Assembly (NCBI GenBank): GCA_034436755.1
Contig: DAOTVB010000028.1
Span: forward strand, 62,001 to 126,000
DNA: 64,000 bases
Direction of reading: 5' to 3'
Origin: CAKZQX01 sp034436755
GTDB lineage: Bacteria > Chloroflexota > Chloroflexia > Chloroflexales > Chloroflexaceae
The notes under the pieces are model-generated. The model saw only the letters and a program-made list of their open reading frames with translations. It had not been told where the DNA came from and did not search any database. This document shows positions 35,262-45,200 of the stretch, piece by piece; within the stretch, counting starts at the first letter, position 1; the number at the start of each line of letters is the position of its first letter. Both the position numbers and the translations under genes were made by a program.

Positions 35262-37520
35262 ATGGCCGAGGGATTGACCTGCGGGCAACAACAACCGAAA
35301 CCGCATACCCGCTCCTGGAAGCCGCCACGGGTAGTTATCGTCTGGCATGCGCTGCTCCAGCGGCGGCATGCGCTGCTGATTGCCGGGTTGCTGCTGCTGG
35401 GGCTGGCGCTCCGCCTCGGGTTTCTGTCGGTCAATGCACTCGATCCGCGCTTCTCAATGGCGGACGATGGCGACTACTACTACCGTGCGCAGCGCTTTGC
35501 GATTACCGGCCAGTATCTCGACGACTTCTGGCTGATTCGTCCGCCGCTGCATGTGTTCCTGTTTGCGCTGCTGTTGCGCATCAGCATCATCCTGGGCGAT
35601 CTGACCATGGGCCTGACGCTGATCCGGGCGGTGCAGATTGGCCTGGTCCTGCTGACCATTCCGGTCGGCTATGACCTGGCACGGCGGCTGTTCAATCCAC
35701 GCGCCGGGCTGATCTTTGCCACCCTGCTGACCGTCTGGTATCCGCTGATCGAGCTGCCGATCCATACCTTTAGCGAGCCGCTCTTCTTTGTCATGTTTAT
35801 GCTGCACCTCTGGCTGCTGTTGCGCTGGCGGGATGCCCGGCGCCGGCGCTGGCTGGTGGGTGCGGGGCTGGCGCTGGGACTGGCGGCGCTGACCCGCTCC
35901 CCGGCGCTCTATGCAACAACGTTTGTGCTCGGCTGGCTGGCGCTGGTGACGCTGGTTGAACGGATGGAACCGGGTGAACAGACCGTAACCTGGCAGCATA
36001 CCTTACGTGCGTGGCTGGATCAACTCCGCAACCCGCATTTCCTCGGATTGCTGGCGCGGCGCTGGGCGGTTTTCCTGGTGGCGTTTGTGCTGGTGGTCGG
36101 TCCCTGGACCTTCCGCAACTATGTCGTCTACGAGCGCTTTATCCCGATTGATACACTGGGACCGCCCAATCTCTGGCTCGATCTGCTGCCCAATCGCCGC
36201 GAAAATATTGCGCTACTCCAGACCATGCCCCAGGCTGACCGGCAGGCGTTTGCGGTGGGCGAACTCAAGCGCATCCTGAGCGATGACCCGCTGCGGCTCT
36301 GGCAGAATGCCTGGCCCAACTTTCAGCATATCTGGAAGGCGCAGTTTGTTGAGGATTTTCTCTTCAAGAGCAACTTTCATACCCGTCCACTGCGGGCCGT
36401 CTGGCCGCTGGGCATCCTGGGCGATCTGCTCTGGTTGGGCTTTACCCTGTGTGGGCTGGCGGCGCTGGCGGCACCGCTACGCGAGGGACCATTCCGCCTG
36501 CTGCTGCTCGGCTGGCTGGGCTATACCGTGTTGACGGTGCTGCTGCTGCATGTGGAACCGCGCTACCTGATGCCGATCTGGCTGGTACTGATGCTCTACG
36601 CGGCCTGGGCGTTGAGTGCTCCGGCGGCCATGCTGGGGATGTTGCGGCGAAGTCGGCTGAGCGGCGGGCTGGCGGCGCTGCTGCTGGCGGCCTTTCTCAC
36701 GCTCTTCTTCAGCTATCGCAACTACCCGGAGGCGCTCGCGCGCGGTGTGCAGCGCGAGTGGCACTACCTGGTGGGCGCGCGGGCCTACGCTGCCGGTGAT
36801 GATGCGGCGACCATTGCAGCCTTCGAGCAGATGGTTGCCGCCGATCCGCGCTCAATTGATGGGCGGGTTGAGCTGGCGCGGGTACTGCTGGCGCAGGCGC
36901 GCTACGATGAAGCGCTGGCAGTGCTGGGCGATAGTGCGGCGAACCGGGCGAATGTGCTGCGTGCCGCTATCGCGCGTGCCCGGGACAATCCCGATCTGGC
37001 GGCGGCCTACTTCCGCGATGCGGCGCGCTGGGAGGGCGAAGATCTGCAGGAGTTGACGCTGGCCTGGTTGCAACCACCGCCAACGACCTCCCTGAACCTG
37101 GGGAACGATCTGGACTATGGCTACCTGACGGGCTTCTCTTTCGGTGAGCAGACGCAACTTCCGAATGGCGATCAGTTGAGCTATCGCTGGCTGCAGGGGC
37201 AGGGGCGCATCGCGTTGCCGCTGCCGGAGCCGCTCCCGCCGGGCAGTCGGGTGACGCTGCGGATGGCCGGGGGTGGAGCCGGTATGCCGCTGCACCTGCG
37301 CTTTAGCGACGGCACCAGTGCAAGCGTGTGGGTGACAGGGGGCGTGTGGCGCGCCTATCGTCTGGTGGTGCCGCCGGCGCTGGTCGGGCAGCAGCACCTG
37401 ACCCTGAGGCTGGAAGCACCGCAGTTCATTCCCGCGCTGCGGGATGCCGCCAACGCCGATCTGCGCCCGCTCAGCCTGATGATCAGCGCGGTGCAGGTGG
37501 AAATTGGAACCGTTGAGTGA
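35262..37520 (+). CDS. GT39-like membrane glycosyltransferase with TPR and C-terminal beta domain
   Basis: The 752-residue protein has a GT-C superfamily membrane part (about residues 35-490) with the acidic loop ADDGDYYYRAQRFAITGQ, a TPR-like segment (about 505-590, YAAGDDAATIAAFEQMVAADP and DEALAVLG), and a C-terminal beta-rich domain (about 620-750). It begins with AGGAG a few bases before ATG 35262. The N-terminal acidic loop is where GT39 enzymes bind metal and lipid-linked donor. The fusion with TPR and a carbohydrate-module-like tail suggests it handles a large or polymeric acceptor; this is an inference. It is 15 bases after the previous gene. Confidence 0.8.
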   Translation: MAEGLTCGQQQPKPHTRSWKPPRVVIVWHALLQRRHALLIAGLLLLGLALRLGFLSVNALDPRFSMADDGDYYYRAQRFAITGQYLDDFWLIRPPLHVFLFALLLRISIILGDLTMGLTLIRAVQIGLVLLTIPVGYDLARRLFNPRAGLIFATLLTVWYPLIELPIHTFSEPLFFVMFMLHLWLLLRWRDARRRRWLVGAGLALGLAALTRSPALYATTFVLGWLALVTLVERMEPGEQTVTWQHTLRAWLDQLRNPHFLGLLARRWAVFLVAFVLVVGPWTFRNYVVYERFIPIDTLGPPNLWLDLLPNRRENIALLQTMPQADRQAFAVGELKRILSDDPLRLWQNAWPNFQHIWKAQFVEDFLFKSNFHTRPLRAVWPLGILGDLLWLGFTLCGLAALAAPLREGPFRLLLLGWLGYTVLTVLLLHVEPRYLMPIWLVLMLYAAWALSAPAAMLGMLRRSRLSGGLAALLLAAFLTLFFSYRNYPEALARGVQREWHYLVGARAYAAGDDAATIAAFEQMVAADPRSIDGRVELARVLLAQARYDEALAVLGDSAANRANVLRAAIARARDNPDLAAAYFRDAARWEGEDLQELTLAWLQPPPTTSLNLGNDLDYGYLTGFSFGEQTQLPNGDQLSYRWLQGQGRIALPLPEPLPPGSRVTLRMAGGGAGMPLHLRFSDGTSASVWVTGGVWRAYRLVVPPALVGQQHLTLRLEAPQFIPALRDAANADLRPLSLMISAVQVEIGTVE

Positions 37521-37532
37521 GAAAGATGCAGG

Positions 37533-38471
37533 ATGCGTGATAAACTGGTAGCGGAACTGGAGCCGGCCACCCTGCAGACGCAGCCCGCGGTCTACCCGTT
37601 CAGCGTAACCGTGGTGATCCCGGCCTACAACGAGGAGCATGGCATCGCCACGGTGGTGGCAAACATTCGCGCCCACCTCCCCGATGCCGAAGTGTTGGTG
37701 ATCGACGATGCCTCGGCGGATGCTACGGCGGAGCAGGCCCGTCAGGCTGCGGCACGCGTGCTGTGCCATCCGCTGAACAAAGGCAACGGCGCGGCGGTCA
37801 AAACCGGCATCCGCAATGCCACCGGCGATGTGGTTCTGCTGATGGATGCCGATGGGCAGATGGACCCGCGCTACATCCCGGCGATCCTGGGCAAACTGGC
37901 CGAAGGCTATGATATGGTTGTCGGTGCGCGCACCCCCGACACCCAGGGCGATACGCTGTTCCGCCGTCTGGGCAACCGCGCGCTTGATGGCCTGGGCAGC
38001 TACCTGGTTGAGACGCAGGTGCAGGATCTGACCAGCGGCTATCGGGCGATGCGCCGCGAGGTGATTATGGAGTTTATCCACCTGTTGCCCAACCGCTATT
38101 CCTACCCGACCACCAGCACGCTGGCGCTGGCAAAAGCGGGCTACAGCGTGGGGTTTGTGCCGATTCGCGGGCAGCGGCGGCAGGCCGGCCGCAGTCGCCA
38201 GAAGCTCCTGCGCAACGGCATCAAGTTTGGCCTGATCATTCTGCGGATGATCTCGCTCTTCGCGCCGTTGCGGGTCTACTTCCCGGTGGCGCTGGTGATG
38301 TTTGGGCTGGGGATGCTCTCGTTTCTGCTGAACATCTTGGTGATCGAGCCGGAGCGCGGGCTCTACATTCCCAACTCGGCGCTGGGCCTGTTCATTGGCA
38401 GCGTGGTCATCTTTATGTTTGGCCTGCTCGCCGAGCAGATCGCGGCGCTACGGCTCCAGCGGCCCCAGTGA
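37533..38471 (+). CDS. Family 2 glycosyltransferase (polyprenyl-phosphate sugar synthase type)
   Basis: The GT-A domain (about residues 20-240) has VTVVIPAYNEEHGIATVV, VIDDASADATAEQA, NKGNGAAVKTGIR, and the metal-binding MDADGQM. It is followed by two membrane helices (about 250-300). This layout is that of dolichyl- or undecaprenyl-phosphate glucosyl- or mannosyltransferases, which make the lipid-linked sugar donors used by GT39-like enzymes. The cluster setting supports that role. ATG 37533 starts 13 bases after the previous stop. Confidence 0.88.
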   Translation: MRDKLVAELEPATLQTQPAVYPFSVTVVIPAYNEEHGIATVVANIRAHLPDAEVLVIDDASADATAEQARQAAARVLCHPLNKGNGAAVKTGIRNATGDVVLLMDADGQMDPRYIPAILGKLAEGYDMVVGARTPDTQGDTLFRRLGNRALDGLGSYLVETQVQDLTSGYRAMRREVIMEFIHLLPNRYSYPTTSTLALAKAGYSVGFVPIRGQRRQAGRSRQKLLRNGIKFGLIILRMISLFAPLRVYFPVALVMFGLGMLSFLLNILVIEPERGLYIPNSALGLFIGSVVIFMFGLLAEQIAALRLQRPQ

Positions 38472-38554
38472 GCCGGCGGTTCCTGTGCCCCGCTGGTTAC
38501 GCCGGTTGTGTATGATACGTGCAGGTTTCTTTTTGAGTGTCAGGTATACGTCCA

Positions 38555-39652
38555 ATGACTCACTCCGCAAAATCCAAATCAGGCCCGGAGACGCCGGAGG
38601 AGGCCGGCTCCCCAGTGTCACCGGCAGCGCCGCGCGCAAACGGGTTGCTGCGCCCGCTTCGCGCAGTCCTGCCCTGGCTGCTGCGTCTGCTCGGCCCGGC
38701 GTTGCTGCTGCTCTTCCTGCTCAACAGCAACCTGGAGCAACTCTTCTCCATATTGCTGAACGCCGCCCTCTGGCCGATCCTGCTCTCGCTGCTACTGCTG
38801 CCGCCGTTTATCTTCTTTAAGGTGTTGCGCTGGCGCTACATCCTGCACCAACTGGGGCTCGATCTACCGCTACGCACCGGGATTGGCCTCTACATCGTCG
38901 GCATCTTCCTGGGTGCGACCACCCCCGGTCAGGCCGGCGATCTGGTGAAAGCCTGGTATCTGCAAGAACGTGGGCAACCGCTGGCACCCGCAATGCTGAG
39001 CGTCGTCCTGGACCGGCTGTGCGATCTGCTGGTGATGGCCGTGGTTGCCACGCTGGGGATTTTTGCGCTGGGCCAACTGCTGCCCAATCCGGCGTTGCGT
39101 ACGCTGCTGGTGGTCGGGATGAGTTCCTCAATTCTCATCGCAACGGTCCTGCTGGTGGCGCGTGGCCCGCGCCAGTGGCTGCTGATCCGCGCGCTGCCGG
39201 CGATCCTCCCGGCGCGGCTCTGTGTGGCGCTGACGCGCTGGAACAGCCAGTTTACCTCGCTGGCGCTGCACCCCCGGCTGCTGCTGACGTTGGCGGGAAC
39301 CTCGCTGGCCTCGGCCTTTTTTACCTTTTTCCGGCTCTGGCTGCTCTTTATTGCCCTGGATGTCTATGTGCCGCTCTACCTGGTTGTCGGCAGTTCCGCG
39401 CTGATCGCGGTCCTGCAGGTGCTACCGATCTCGATTGCGGGGGTGGGTGTGCGCGATGCGGTGCTGATTGCCACCCTTGCGCCGCTGGGCTACAGCCAGG
39501 AGCAGGCGCTGGGCGTCTCCGCGCTCTTCCTGCTGATCACACTGGAGCATATCCTGGTAGGCTTTATCGTCTCCCTCTGGTACCCGCTGGGGCAGTTTAA
39601 GCAGCAGGCGCTCACCACAGAGACCCGGGAAGAGATCAGCGCAGCTAATTAG
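38555..39652 (+). CDS. LPG-synthase-like (UPF0104/YbhN) membrane protein
   Basis: This polytopic protein of about 365 residues has the family's segments: VLRWRYILHQLGLDLPLRTG, GATTPGQAGDLVKAWYLQ, VVLDRLCDLLVM and the C-terminal PISIAGVGVRDAVLIATL. Members resemble the membrane part of lysyl-phosphatidylglycerol synthase/flippase and the archaeal AglD2 region. A role as a flippase or lipid-linked sugar handler for this cluster is plausible, not proven. The start is uncertain: ATG 38555 is chosen over an in-frame GTG at 38537. Confidence 0.83.
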   Translation: MTHSAKSKSGPETPEEAGSPVSPAAPRANGLLRPLRAVLPWLLRLLGPALLLLFLLNSNLEQLFSILLNAALWPILLSLLLLPPFIFFKVLRWRYILHQLGLDLPLRTGIGLYIVGIFLGATTPGQAGDLVKAWYLQERGQPLAPAMLSVVLDRLCDLLVMAVVATLGIFALGQLLPNPALRTLLVVGMSSSILIATVLLVARGPRQWLLIRALPAILPARLCVALTRWNSQFTSLALHPRLLLTLAGTSLASAFFTFFRLWLLFIALDVYVPLYLVVGSSALIAVLQVLPISIAGVGVRDAVLIATLAPLGYSQEQALGVSALFLLITLEHILVGFIVSLWYPLGQFKQQALTTETREEISAAN

Positions 39653-39749
39653 GCCAGATGCCCGGACAATTGAAGATCGGATCTTTTAATCTATGATAAA
39701 GACACTCAAAATTCTTACTACGCTGATAAGTAAATACGTGAGCCCATAA

Positions 39750-39782
39750 CCCCTAACCCCTAACCCCTAACCCCTAACCCCC
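39750..39782. repeat. CCCCTAA heptanucleotide repeat
   Basis: Four CCCCTAA units (39750-39777) are followed by CCCCC. The repeat overlaps the stop codon of the channel pseudogene. Confidence 0.85.
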
Positions 39783-40310
39783 ACTCCTGGCCCGCTTATT
39801 CCGCCCCACATACGGCTCCTCCCGTGGCGACAAGAACGTCACCCCGGTTGAGGCCAGGATACCCAGGATCAGGTAGCCCGTCAGCGCCTGCATCGCCGCC
39901 AGCACGCGCCCCAGCCCTGCGGTTGCAGATCGCCATAACCCAGTGTGGTGAACGTAACAATCGAGTAGTAGATACAGGTCGAGAAACGACTCGTAACCGG
40001 ATTTCCCTCCCGGGTGGTATCAACAATGCCCAGGATCTGGTACATCCAGCCAAACGCCACCAGCAGCAGCGCCAGATTGAGCAAGATTAACCCGATGTCC
40101 ATCAGCATATGCTCCGTGCCACCCAGCACCTGGCGCACCTGCGTCACCAGCAACCAGAGAAACAGTACAACAAACAGCCCGCCAAAACCGACAATAACGA
40201 TAGTTCGGGGAACACCGGTCGGCAGAAAGCGCGTCAGCGAGATCCGGATCCCCCCGGAGATAATGAACAGGACAAAAATTGTCGAAGCCGCGATAGTACG
40301 CTTTAACCAA
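39774..40310 (-). pseudogene. Two-frame-shifted K+ channel (Ion_trans_2 type)
   Basis: The start is TTG 40310, with AGGAGG seven bases upstream. One frame gives MVK, then the homologous sequence continues in the next frame (RTIAASTIFVLFIISGG), so an extra base is likely at about 40300. The middle has a membrane helix pair and the K+ selectivity filter TFTTLGYGD. A second shift at about 39913 (after DLQPQG) joins to LGRVLAAMQALTGYLILGI and a stop in the CCCCTAA repeat. With these two shifts corrected, a channel of about 178 residues is recovered. The gene is either inactive or carries two sequencing errors. Confidence 0.75.
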
Positions 40311-40497
40311 ACCTACCTCCTGCAAGACTACATGTCTTTTTTGAACTACACCGGATTCGATCAAGTTGAGGCAAACGTCGCATGAGTCGCATATCACCGG
40401 ACGGATCTTGCTTAAGGAGTGCAATAAACGTACCACCGGCAAATGCGCTGAACATCACTGATCTGCAGTCCCGGATTATGAATTTTGCGCAAATACC

Positions 40498-40704
40498 CCG
40501 GATATGCCATCCGGGAGTCCCGGCTTCAGCCGGTGGGATGCCTGCCGGAGCCGTGGCCTCCCGGCGTTGCGGCATGTGCCGGTATGCTGCCTGCTCCGGC
40601 CGTGGTTCACCGCAGGCATGGATTCGGCTGAGTGTAAGCCTGGACCGGCTGAAGCCGGTATTCCAGATTAGTGATATCCGGATTTAATTTTCAACCCTAT
40701 CAGC
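40498..40704. repeat. Interspersed CCGGCT-AGCCGG repeat
   Basis: It has ATCCGGGAGTCCCGGCTTCA, CCGGCTGAAGCCGGTATTCC and a GATATCCGG to TTTTCAACC end, matching the 10 and 11 kb copies. The whole 40311-41378 interval contains repeats and no gene that can be supported. Confidence 0.7.
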
Positions 40705-41147
40705 CGGTTTCCAGTGCCTCGGCAAACAGCAAGCGGCAGCCATGCTGCCGCACTCCATATCTGGACTTTTTTCTCAAAGTTCATCAGCAAGGTTGCTACG
40801 CGTCTGGTACAATGCAGTTCTTAGTTCGACTTTGTCCATTTCTATTTCTCTCGGTCAGCATCCCTATCGGGTGTGCGACGAGCGGGCAGGTATTTTTGCA
40901 CATCGGGTGATTTCCGGGACATGCAAAAATGCTGCCGCCCATCCCGCTGCGTCATTGCATCGGTTGTGCGGGAGCCGTATAGGAGCTGTTTCAATCGTTT
41001 CATCTGCTGCTGCATGGTGTTTCGTTATACGCTGCTGCATGGGCACGCCTGTACGCACTGCTGGTCGTCACGCTGGCGTCTGCCATTGCTCCATCTCACC
41101 ATACCAGATGACCTGCATCCTGTCGAGCAAATGGATAAAGTCGATCT

Positions 41148-41321
41148 GAGAGCCTGTCTGAAAAGGGTTGGTCATGGGGCTACGGCCCCGGAGCAGGAGT
41201 CCCGGCTTCAGCCGGTTCCGGCCACACGGCTGAAGCCGGGACTCCTGGGGCGCTGTCCGGTGTCGCAGGGCACCCAGCATGCCGTGGGACCGACGCGAAT
41301 CATCTTTTCAGACAGTCTCTC
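41148..41321. mobile_element. MITE-like element
   Basis: Terminal inverted repeats of 17 bp with one mismatch (41148-41164, GAGAGCCTGTCTGAAAA; 41305-41321) enclose 140 bases. A perfect 20-bp hairpin lies inside (41195-41214 with 41227-41246, AGGAGTCCCGGCTTCAGCCG). No transposase is encoded. The ends resemble those of some insertion sequences, so a non-autonomous derivative is likely. Confidence 0.6.
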
Positions 41322-41376
41322 AGTTCTCGGTTCTCAGTTCTCAGTTCTCGGTTCTCAGTTCTCAGTTCTCGGTTTT
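41320..41376. repeat. GTTCTCAGTTCTCG tandem repeat
   Basis: About seven units alternate between CAGTTCTC and GGTTCTC, ending two bases before the start of the Mut7-C gene. The repeat must overlap its ribosome-binding region, and no standard site is visible there. Confidence 0.75.
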
Positions 41377-41378
41377 CT

Positions 41379-42134
41379 ATGCCAACCGTCACCATTCACT
41401 GCCACGCCGAACTGAATGATTTCCTGCCGCGTGACCGGCAAGATACGCCCTTCACGGTGCCCTGGGTGGACAACGGCTCGATCAAGAATCTGATCGAGTC
41501 GGTTGGGGTGCCGCACCCGGAGATCGGGCTGTTCTTCGTCAACGGTGCGGCGGTCGATTTTACCTACCTGGTGCAGCCCGGCGATCAGATCGAGGTCTAC
41601 CCCAGTTCGGTTTCATCCGCGGGTGGGGCGCAGCCTGCTGTGCGCCTGCGGCCGCCGCTGACGACAACCCGTTTTATCCTCGATACCCATCTGGGACGGC
41701 TGGCGGGCTACCTGCGCATGCTCGGGTTTGATACGCTCTATCGCAACGACTTTGATGACCCGGAGTTGGCCCGCCTGGCACACGATCAGACGCGCATCCT
41801 GCTGACCCGCGATATCGGGTTGCTCAAGCGTAGCCTGGTGATCTATGGCTACTTTGTGCGCGCAACCGACCCGGAGCGTCAACTGCGCGAGGTGGCACAG
41901 CGCTTTAACCTGGCAAATGCTGCGGCCTCGTTCGAGCGCTGTATGCGCTGCAATGGCCTGGTGCAACGGGTGGACAAGGCGCAGATCGACCATCTGCTGG
42001 AGCCGCGGACGCGCCAGTATTACCATGTCTTTCATCAGTGCCGGGAGTGCGGCCAGATCTATTGGCAGGGCTCCCACTTTGCGCGAATGCAGGCGGTCAT
42101 CGAGCGCGTTATGCAGGCACAACCGGACGAGTAG
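41379..42134 (+). CDS. Mut7-C ubiquitin/RNase domain protein
   Basis: The 251-residue protein has an N-terminal beta-grasp (ubiquitin-like) domain (residues 1-80, ending LVQPGDQIEVYP) and a Mut7-C PIN-type RNase domain (about 95-245). Catalytic acids are in FILDTHLGRLAGYLRML, RNDFDD and LLTRD. A zinc ribbon follows with CMRCNG and CRECGQIYW. The family is predicted to cleave RNA, with the beta-grasp domain perhaps linking to sulfur-carrier or ubiquitin-like systems; neither is proven. The gene directly follows a simple repeat, and no standard ribosome site precedes ATG 41379. Confidence 0.9.
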   Translation: MPTVTIHCHAELNDFLPRDRQDTPFTVPWVDNGSIKNLIESVGVPHPEIGLFFVNGAAVDFTYLVQPGDQIEVYPSSVSSAGGAQPAVRLRPPLTTTRFILDTHLGRLAGYLRMLGFDTLYRNDFDDPELARLAHDQTRILLTRDIGLLKRSLVIYGYFVRATDPERQLREVAQRFNLANAAASFERCMRCNGLVQRVDKAQIDHLLEPRTRQYYHVFHQCRECGQIYWQGSHFARMQAVIERVMQAQPDE

Positions 42135-42169
42135 TGACCGGCTTGCATGATGCATCCGGCAGAATGGTG

Positions 42170-42178
42170 TGCTATACT
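42170..42178 (+). promoter_or_regulatory. Extended -10 box for the macroglobulin gene
   Basis: TGCTATACT (TGn plus TATACT) lies 35 bases before the GTG start at 42214. Confidence 0.5.
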
Positions 42179-42213
42179 AACCGCGCTGTTACTGTTCAAC
42201 TGTGGGAGAATGC

Positions 42214-45200
42214 GTGCGAAGGTTGCGCGCCATCAGTCGTATCTGGACCATTCTGCTGGGCGTGGTTGTCCTGCTGCTACTGTCAGGGCTGGCCGTCCGG
42301 TTTGTGCTGCCCCACGCGCCCTGGCTGGCCCGACCGACGGTCAGTATAACTCCGGCGGGTGGGGCTACCGAGGTGGTGCTGCGCAGCCGTATCGTGCTGC
42401 AGTTTAGTCGGCCTATGAATCGCCACTCGGTTGAACAGGCCCTGCAGGTCGATCCGCCCACCGCCGGCACCCTCACCTGGAGCGATGATGGGCAGACACT
42501 GCGCTTTATCCCCGATCCGGCGCTCACCTCGGGCATTACCTACACCGTCAGCCTGGAAGCGGGAGTCCGCAGCCGCTGGTGGCGTCCACTGGCAGAGCCG
42601 GTCCAGGTGGCATTTCGCACGGTGCGCTCGCCAACGGTGATTGCCGCCCTGCCCAACGCCGTTGCTATCCCGACCGATACGCCGGTTGCGCTGGTCTTTA
42701 GCCAGCCGATGGTTCCGCCTTCACAGTTGAACACGCCGGTCGAACTGCCGCAACTACGCATTGAGCCGCCCCTGCCCGGTACGGCGCGCTGGATTGATGT
42801 CGATACGCTGCTGTTGCGCCCGGCCGCCCCGCTCCAGCCCGATACGCGCTACCAGGCCACCATCGCCGGTCTGACCGATGTGCGCGGAGTGGAACTGGAG
42901 GAGCCGGTTACCTGGAACTGGCACACGCAGGCCCCGGCCCTGCTGTCGTACACTCCCGCCGCCGATGACCGCTGGGTGGCTCCCCGGCAGCCGCTGCAGT
43001 TGACCCTGGCGCAGCCCCTGGACCCGGCAACCCTGCGTGAGCGACTGGTCTTGACGCCGACCATGCCGGTTGATCTGGCGACGGCCACCCTGCCCACGGG
43101 CAACCAGGTGATCACCTTTACCCCAACCGTGGACTGGCAACCGGATCGCACCTACAGCGCCCTGTTCCGGCTCAGGCAGCATAATTCGCAGGAGGAGCGC
43201 CCGGTTGCCGCCTCCAATTCACCCGCCGCAACCGTGACCTGGAGCTTTACCACTGCGCCGCAGCCCGAGCAGACCGGCAGCTTTCCCGGGCAGGGCCAAC
43301 TGCTGCCACGCGGTCAGTCGGTGCGGCTCATCTTCAGCACCCCGATAGATGCAACTGCATTGAGCGCCGGGGTAACGCTCGATCCACCTGTGGATGATCT
43401 GCGCGTGAATGTGGATGACACGATGGTGCGCCTGCTGGCCGACTGGCAACCCGCGACCAGTTACACCCTGACCATTCCCGCCGATGTGGTTGATCGCAAC
43501 GGCGTACCTCTGCAGAGTGAGTATCGCCTGGACTTTCGTACCGCGCCCGCCGCCGCCGACCTCAGTCTGCCGGAGGTTAACGGGCATATCCTGAGTGTGC
43601 CCGCGGCTGATCAGCCGGTTGCGCTGACGGTTGAGCGGACCAATCTCGCGGCGCTCGAGCTGGAACTCTACAGCCTGGATGCCGCAACACTGCTGCGCAC
43701 GCTCACCTTCAGCCCTGCCGACTGGCGTGCGTTTCGCCCGGAGCGCTACAACCAGGCGCTCCTGCGCGCCTGGCGCGTGCCGCTGGATGATCCCCCGGAT
43801 CAGACCGTTCAGAGTCCGCTGTCGCTCGCGGCAACGGAAGCGGCCGCACCGCTGCCGCCCGGCGCATACTACCTGAACTTGAGCGCTCCCGAAGGGCCGC
43901 AGGAAAATCTGGTGCTGCTGGTCTCGAATATTGAACTGCTCTTCAAGCAGAGTGCAACCGAGGCACTGGTCTGGGCGGTTGATCGTAGCAATGGTACCCC
44001 GCTGGCCGATCTCCCGCTGACGCTCTACCGCGGTGACGCGGTTGTGGCGCGTGGTCGCAGTAACGGCAACGGATTGTGGCAGGTCGCGCATAATCGCCGG
44101 GCGGATGATCCGCCCTACCTGGTGCTTGCGGATGATCCCGCGCTGGCAGTGGTCAGCAGTGCCTGGCAGTTGCCGACTACGCTGCCGGGGGCAGCTCGGG
44201 TGGATCCCGCACGTTACCGCAGCGTGCTGACAACCAGCCGTCAGGCGTACACGGCGGGTGAAACGGTGCAGGTTGGTGGGTTTGTGCGCCAGGTTTTGCC
44301 CGATGGTACCCTGGCGCTTCCGCGTGCCGGGACGCCGCTTGAACTACTGGTGCAACCGGTTAACAACAGCACGATCATCACCCAGACAACTGTGGCACTC
44401 CCGGTGAGTGGTGTTGTAAGCGCCGGCCTGCAGTTGGATCAACTACTCGCGCCCGGCGAGTACACCGTCCGCGCAACCGTTGGTGATGCTGTTGTGCGAC
44501 TGCCGTTCTGGGTGCAGGCTGATGTATTGTCATTTGACATAACATTCGATGCAGCGGGTGCGGTTTTGCCCCTGCGTGTCACCAGTGCTGCGGTTCCGGT
44601 TGCCGGAGCGGAACTGAACTGGAGCCTGCGGGCCTCTCCGGTTGACCCGCGTCCGCCACCCACGCTGCCGTCCGGTTTCCACTTTGGCGACCCGGAGCAG
44701 TCGCTCGACCCGGCGATCACTCAGACGGGGCAGGGTCAGACCGATGCCGCCGGTCAGTTTGTCATTCCTCTGACTGATCCGGCGACGCTGACGCGGACGT
44801 TGCGCTATGCCGTTTCGGTTGAGGTGGAGGGGCCGGGTGGAGTGCGCAGCCAGGCCGCAACGCATGTGACGCTTGAACCGACCGGGACGCGGGTTGGTCT
44901 GCGTCTGCCCAACCATATTGTCACCCCGGGTGATCCGGCTGTAGTTGAAGCGCTGGCGCTGGATGCCGGCGGCACACCCGTCTCCGATGCGCGTATCACC
45001 GTCGAACTCTACCAGCGCACATGGACGCAGTCACCCGAATCGACTGGGTTCCTGGAGCCGCAGGACCGGCTGCTGCTAACCCGCAGTGTCAGTGCCGACG
45101 ACCAGGGCCGCCTGCAGTTAGAACTGCCTGTGACGGCCAACGGCGAATATCGCGTGGTTGCCCGTGCCGACGTACTGAGCAGCGCGGCATCATTCTGGGC

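Noticed and set aside
39750..39782. Telomere-like repeat implying a linear replicon end
   Set aside because: The tract is short, internal and flanked on both sides by ordinary chromosomal genes.
40742..41300. Plus-strand frames of 100-180 codons in the repeat region
   Set aside because: Composition is unlike the real genes, they run through palindromic repeats, and no ribosome site or family match is seen.
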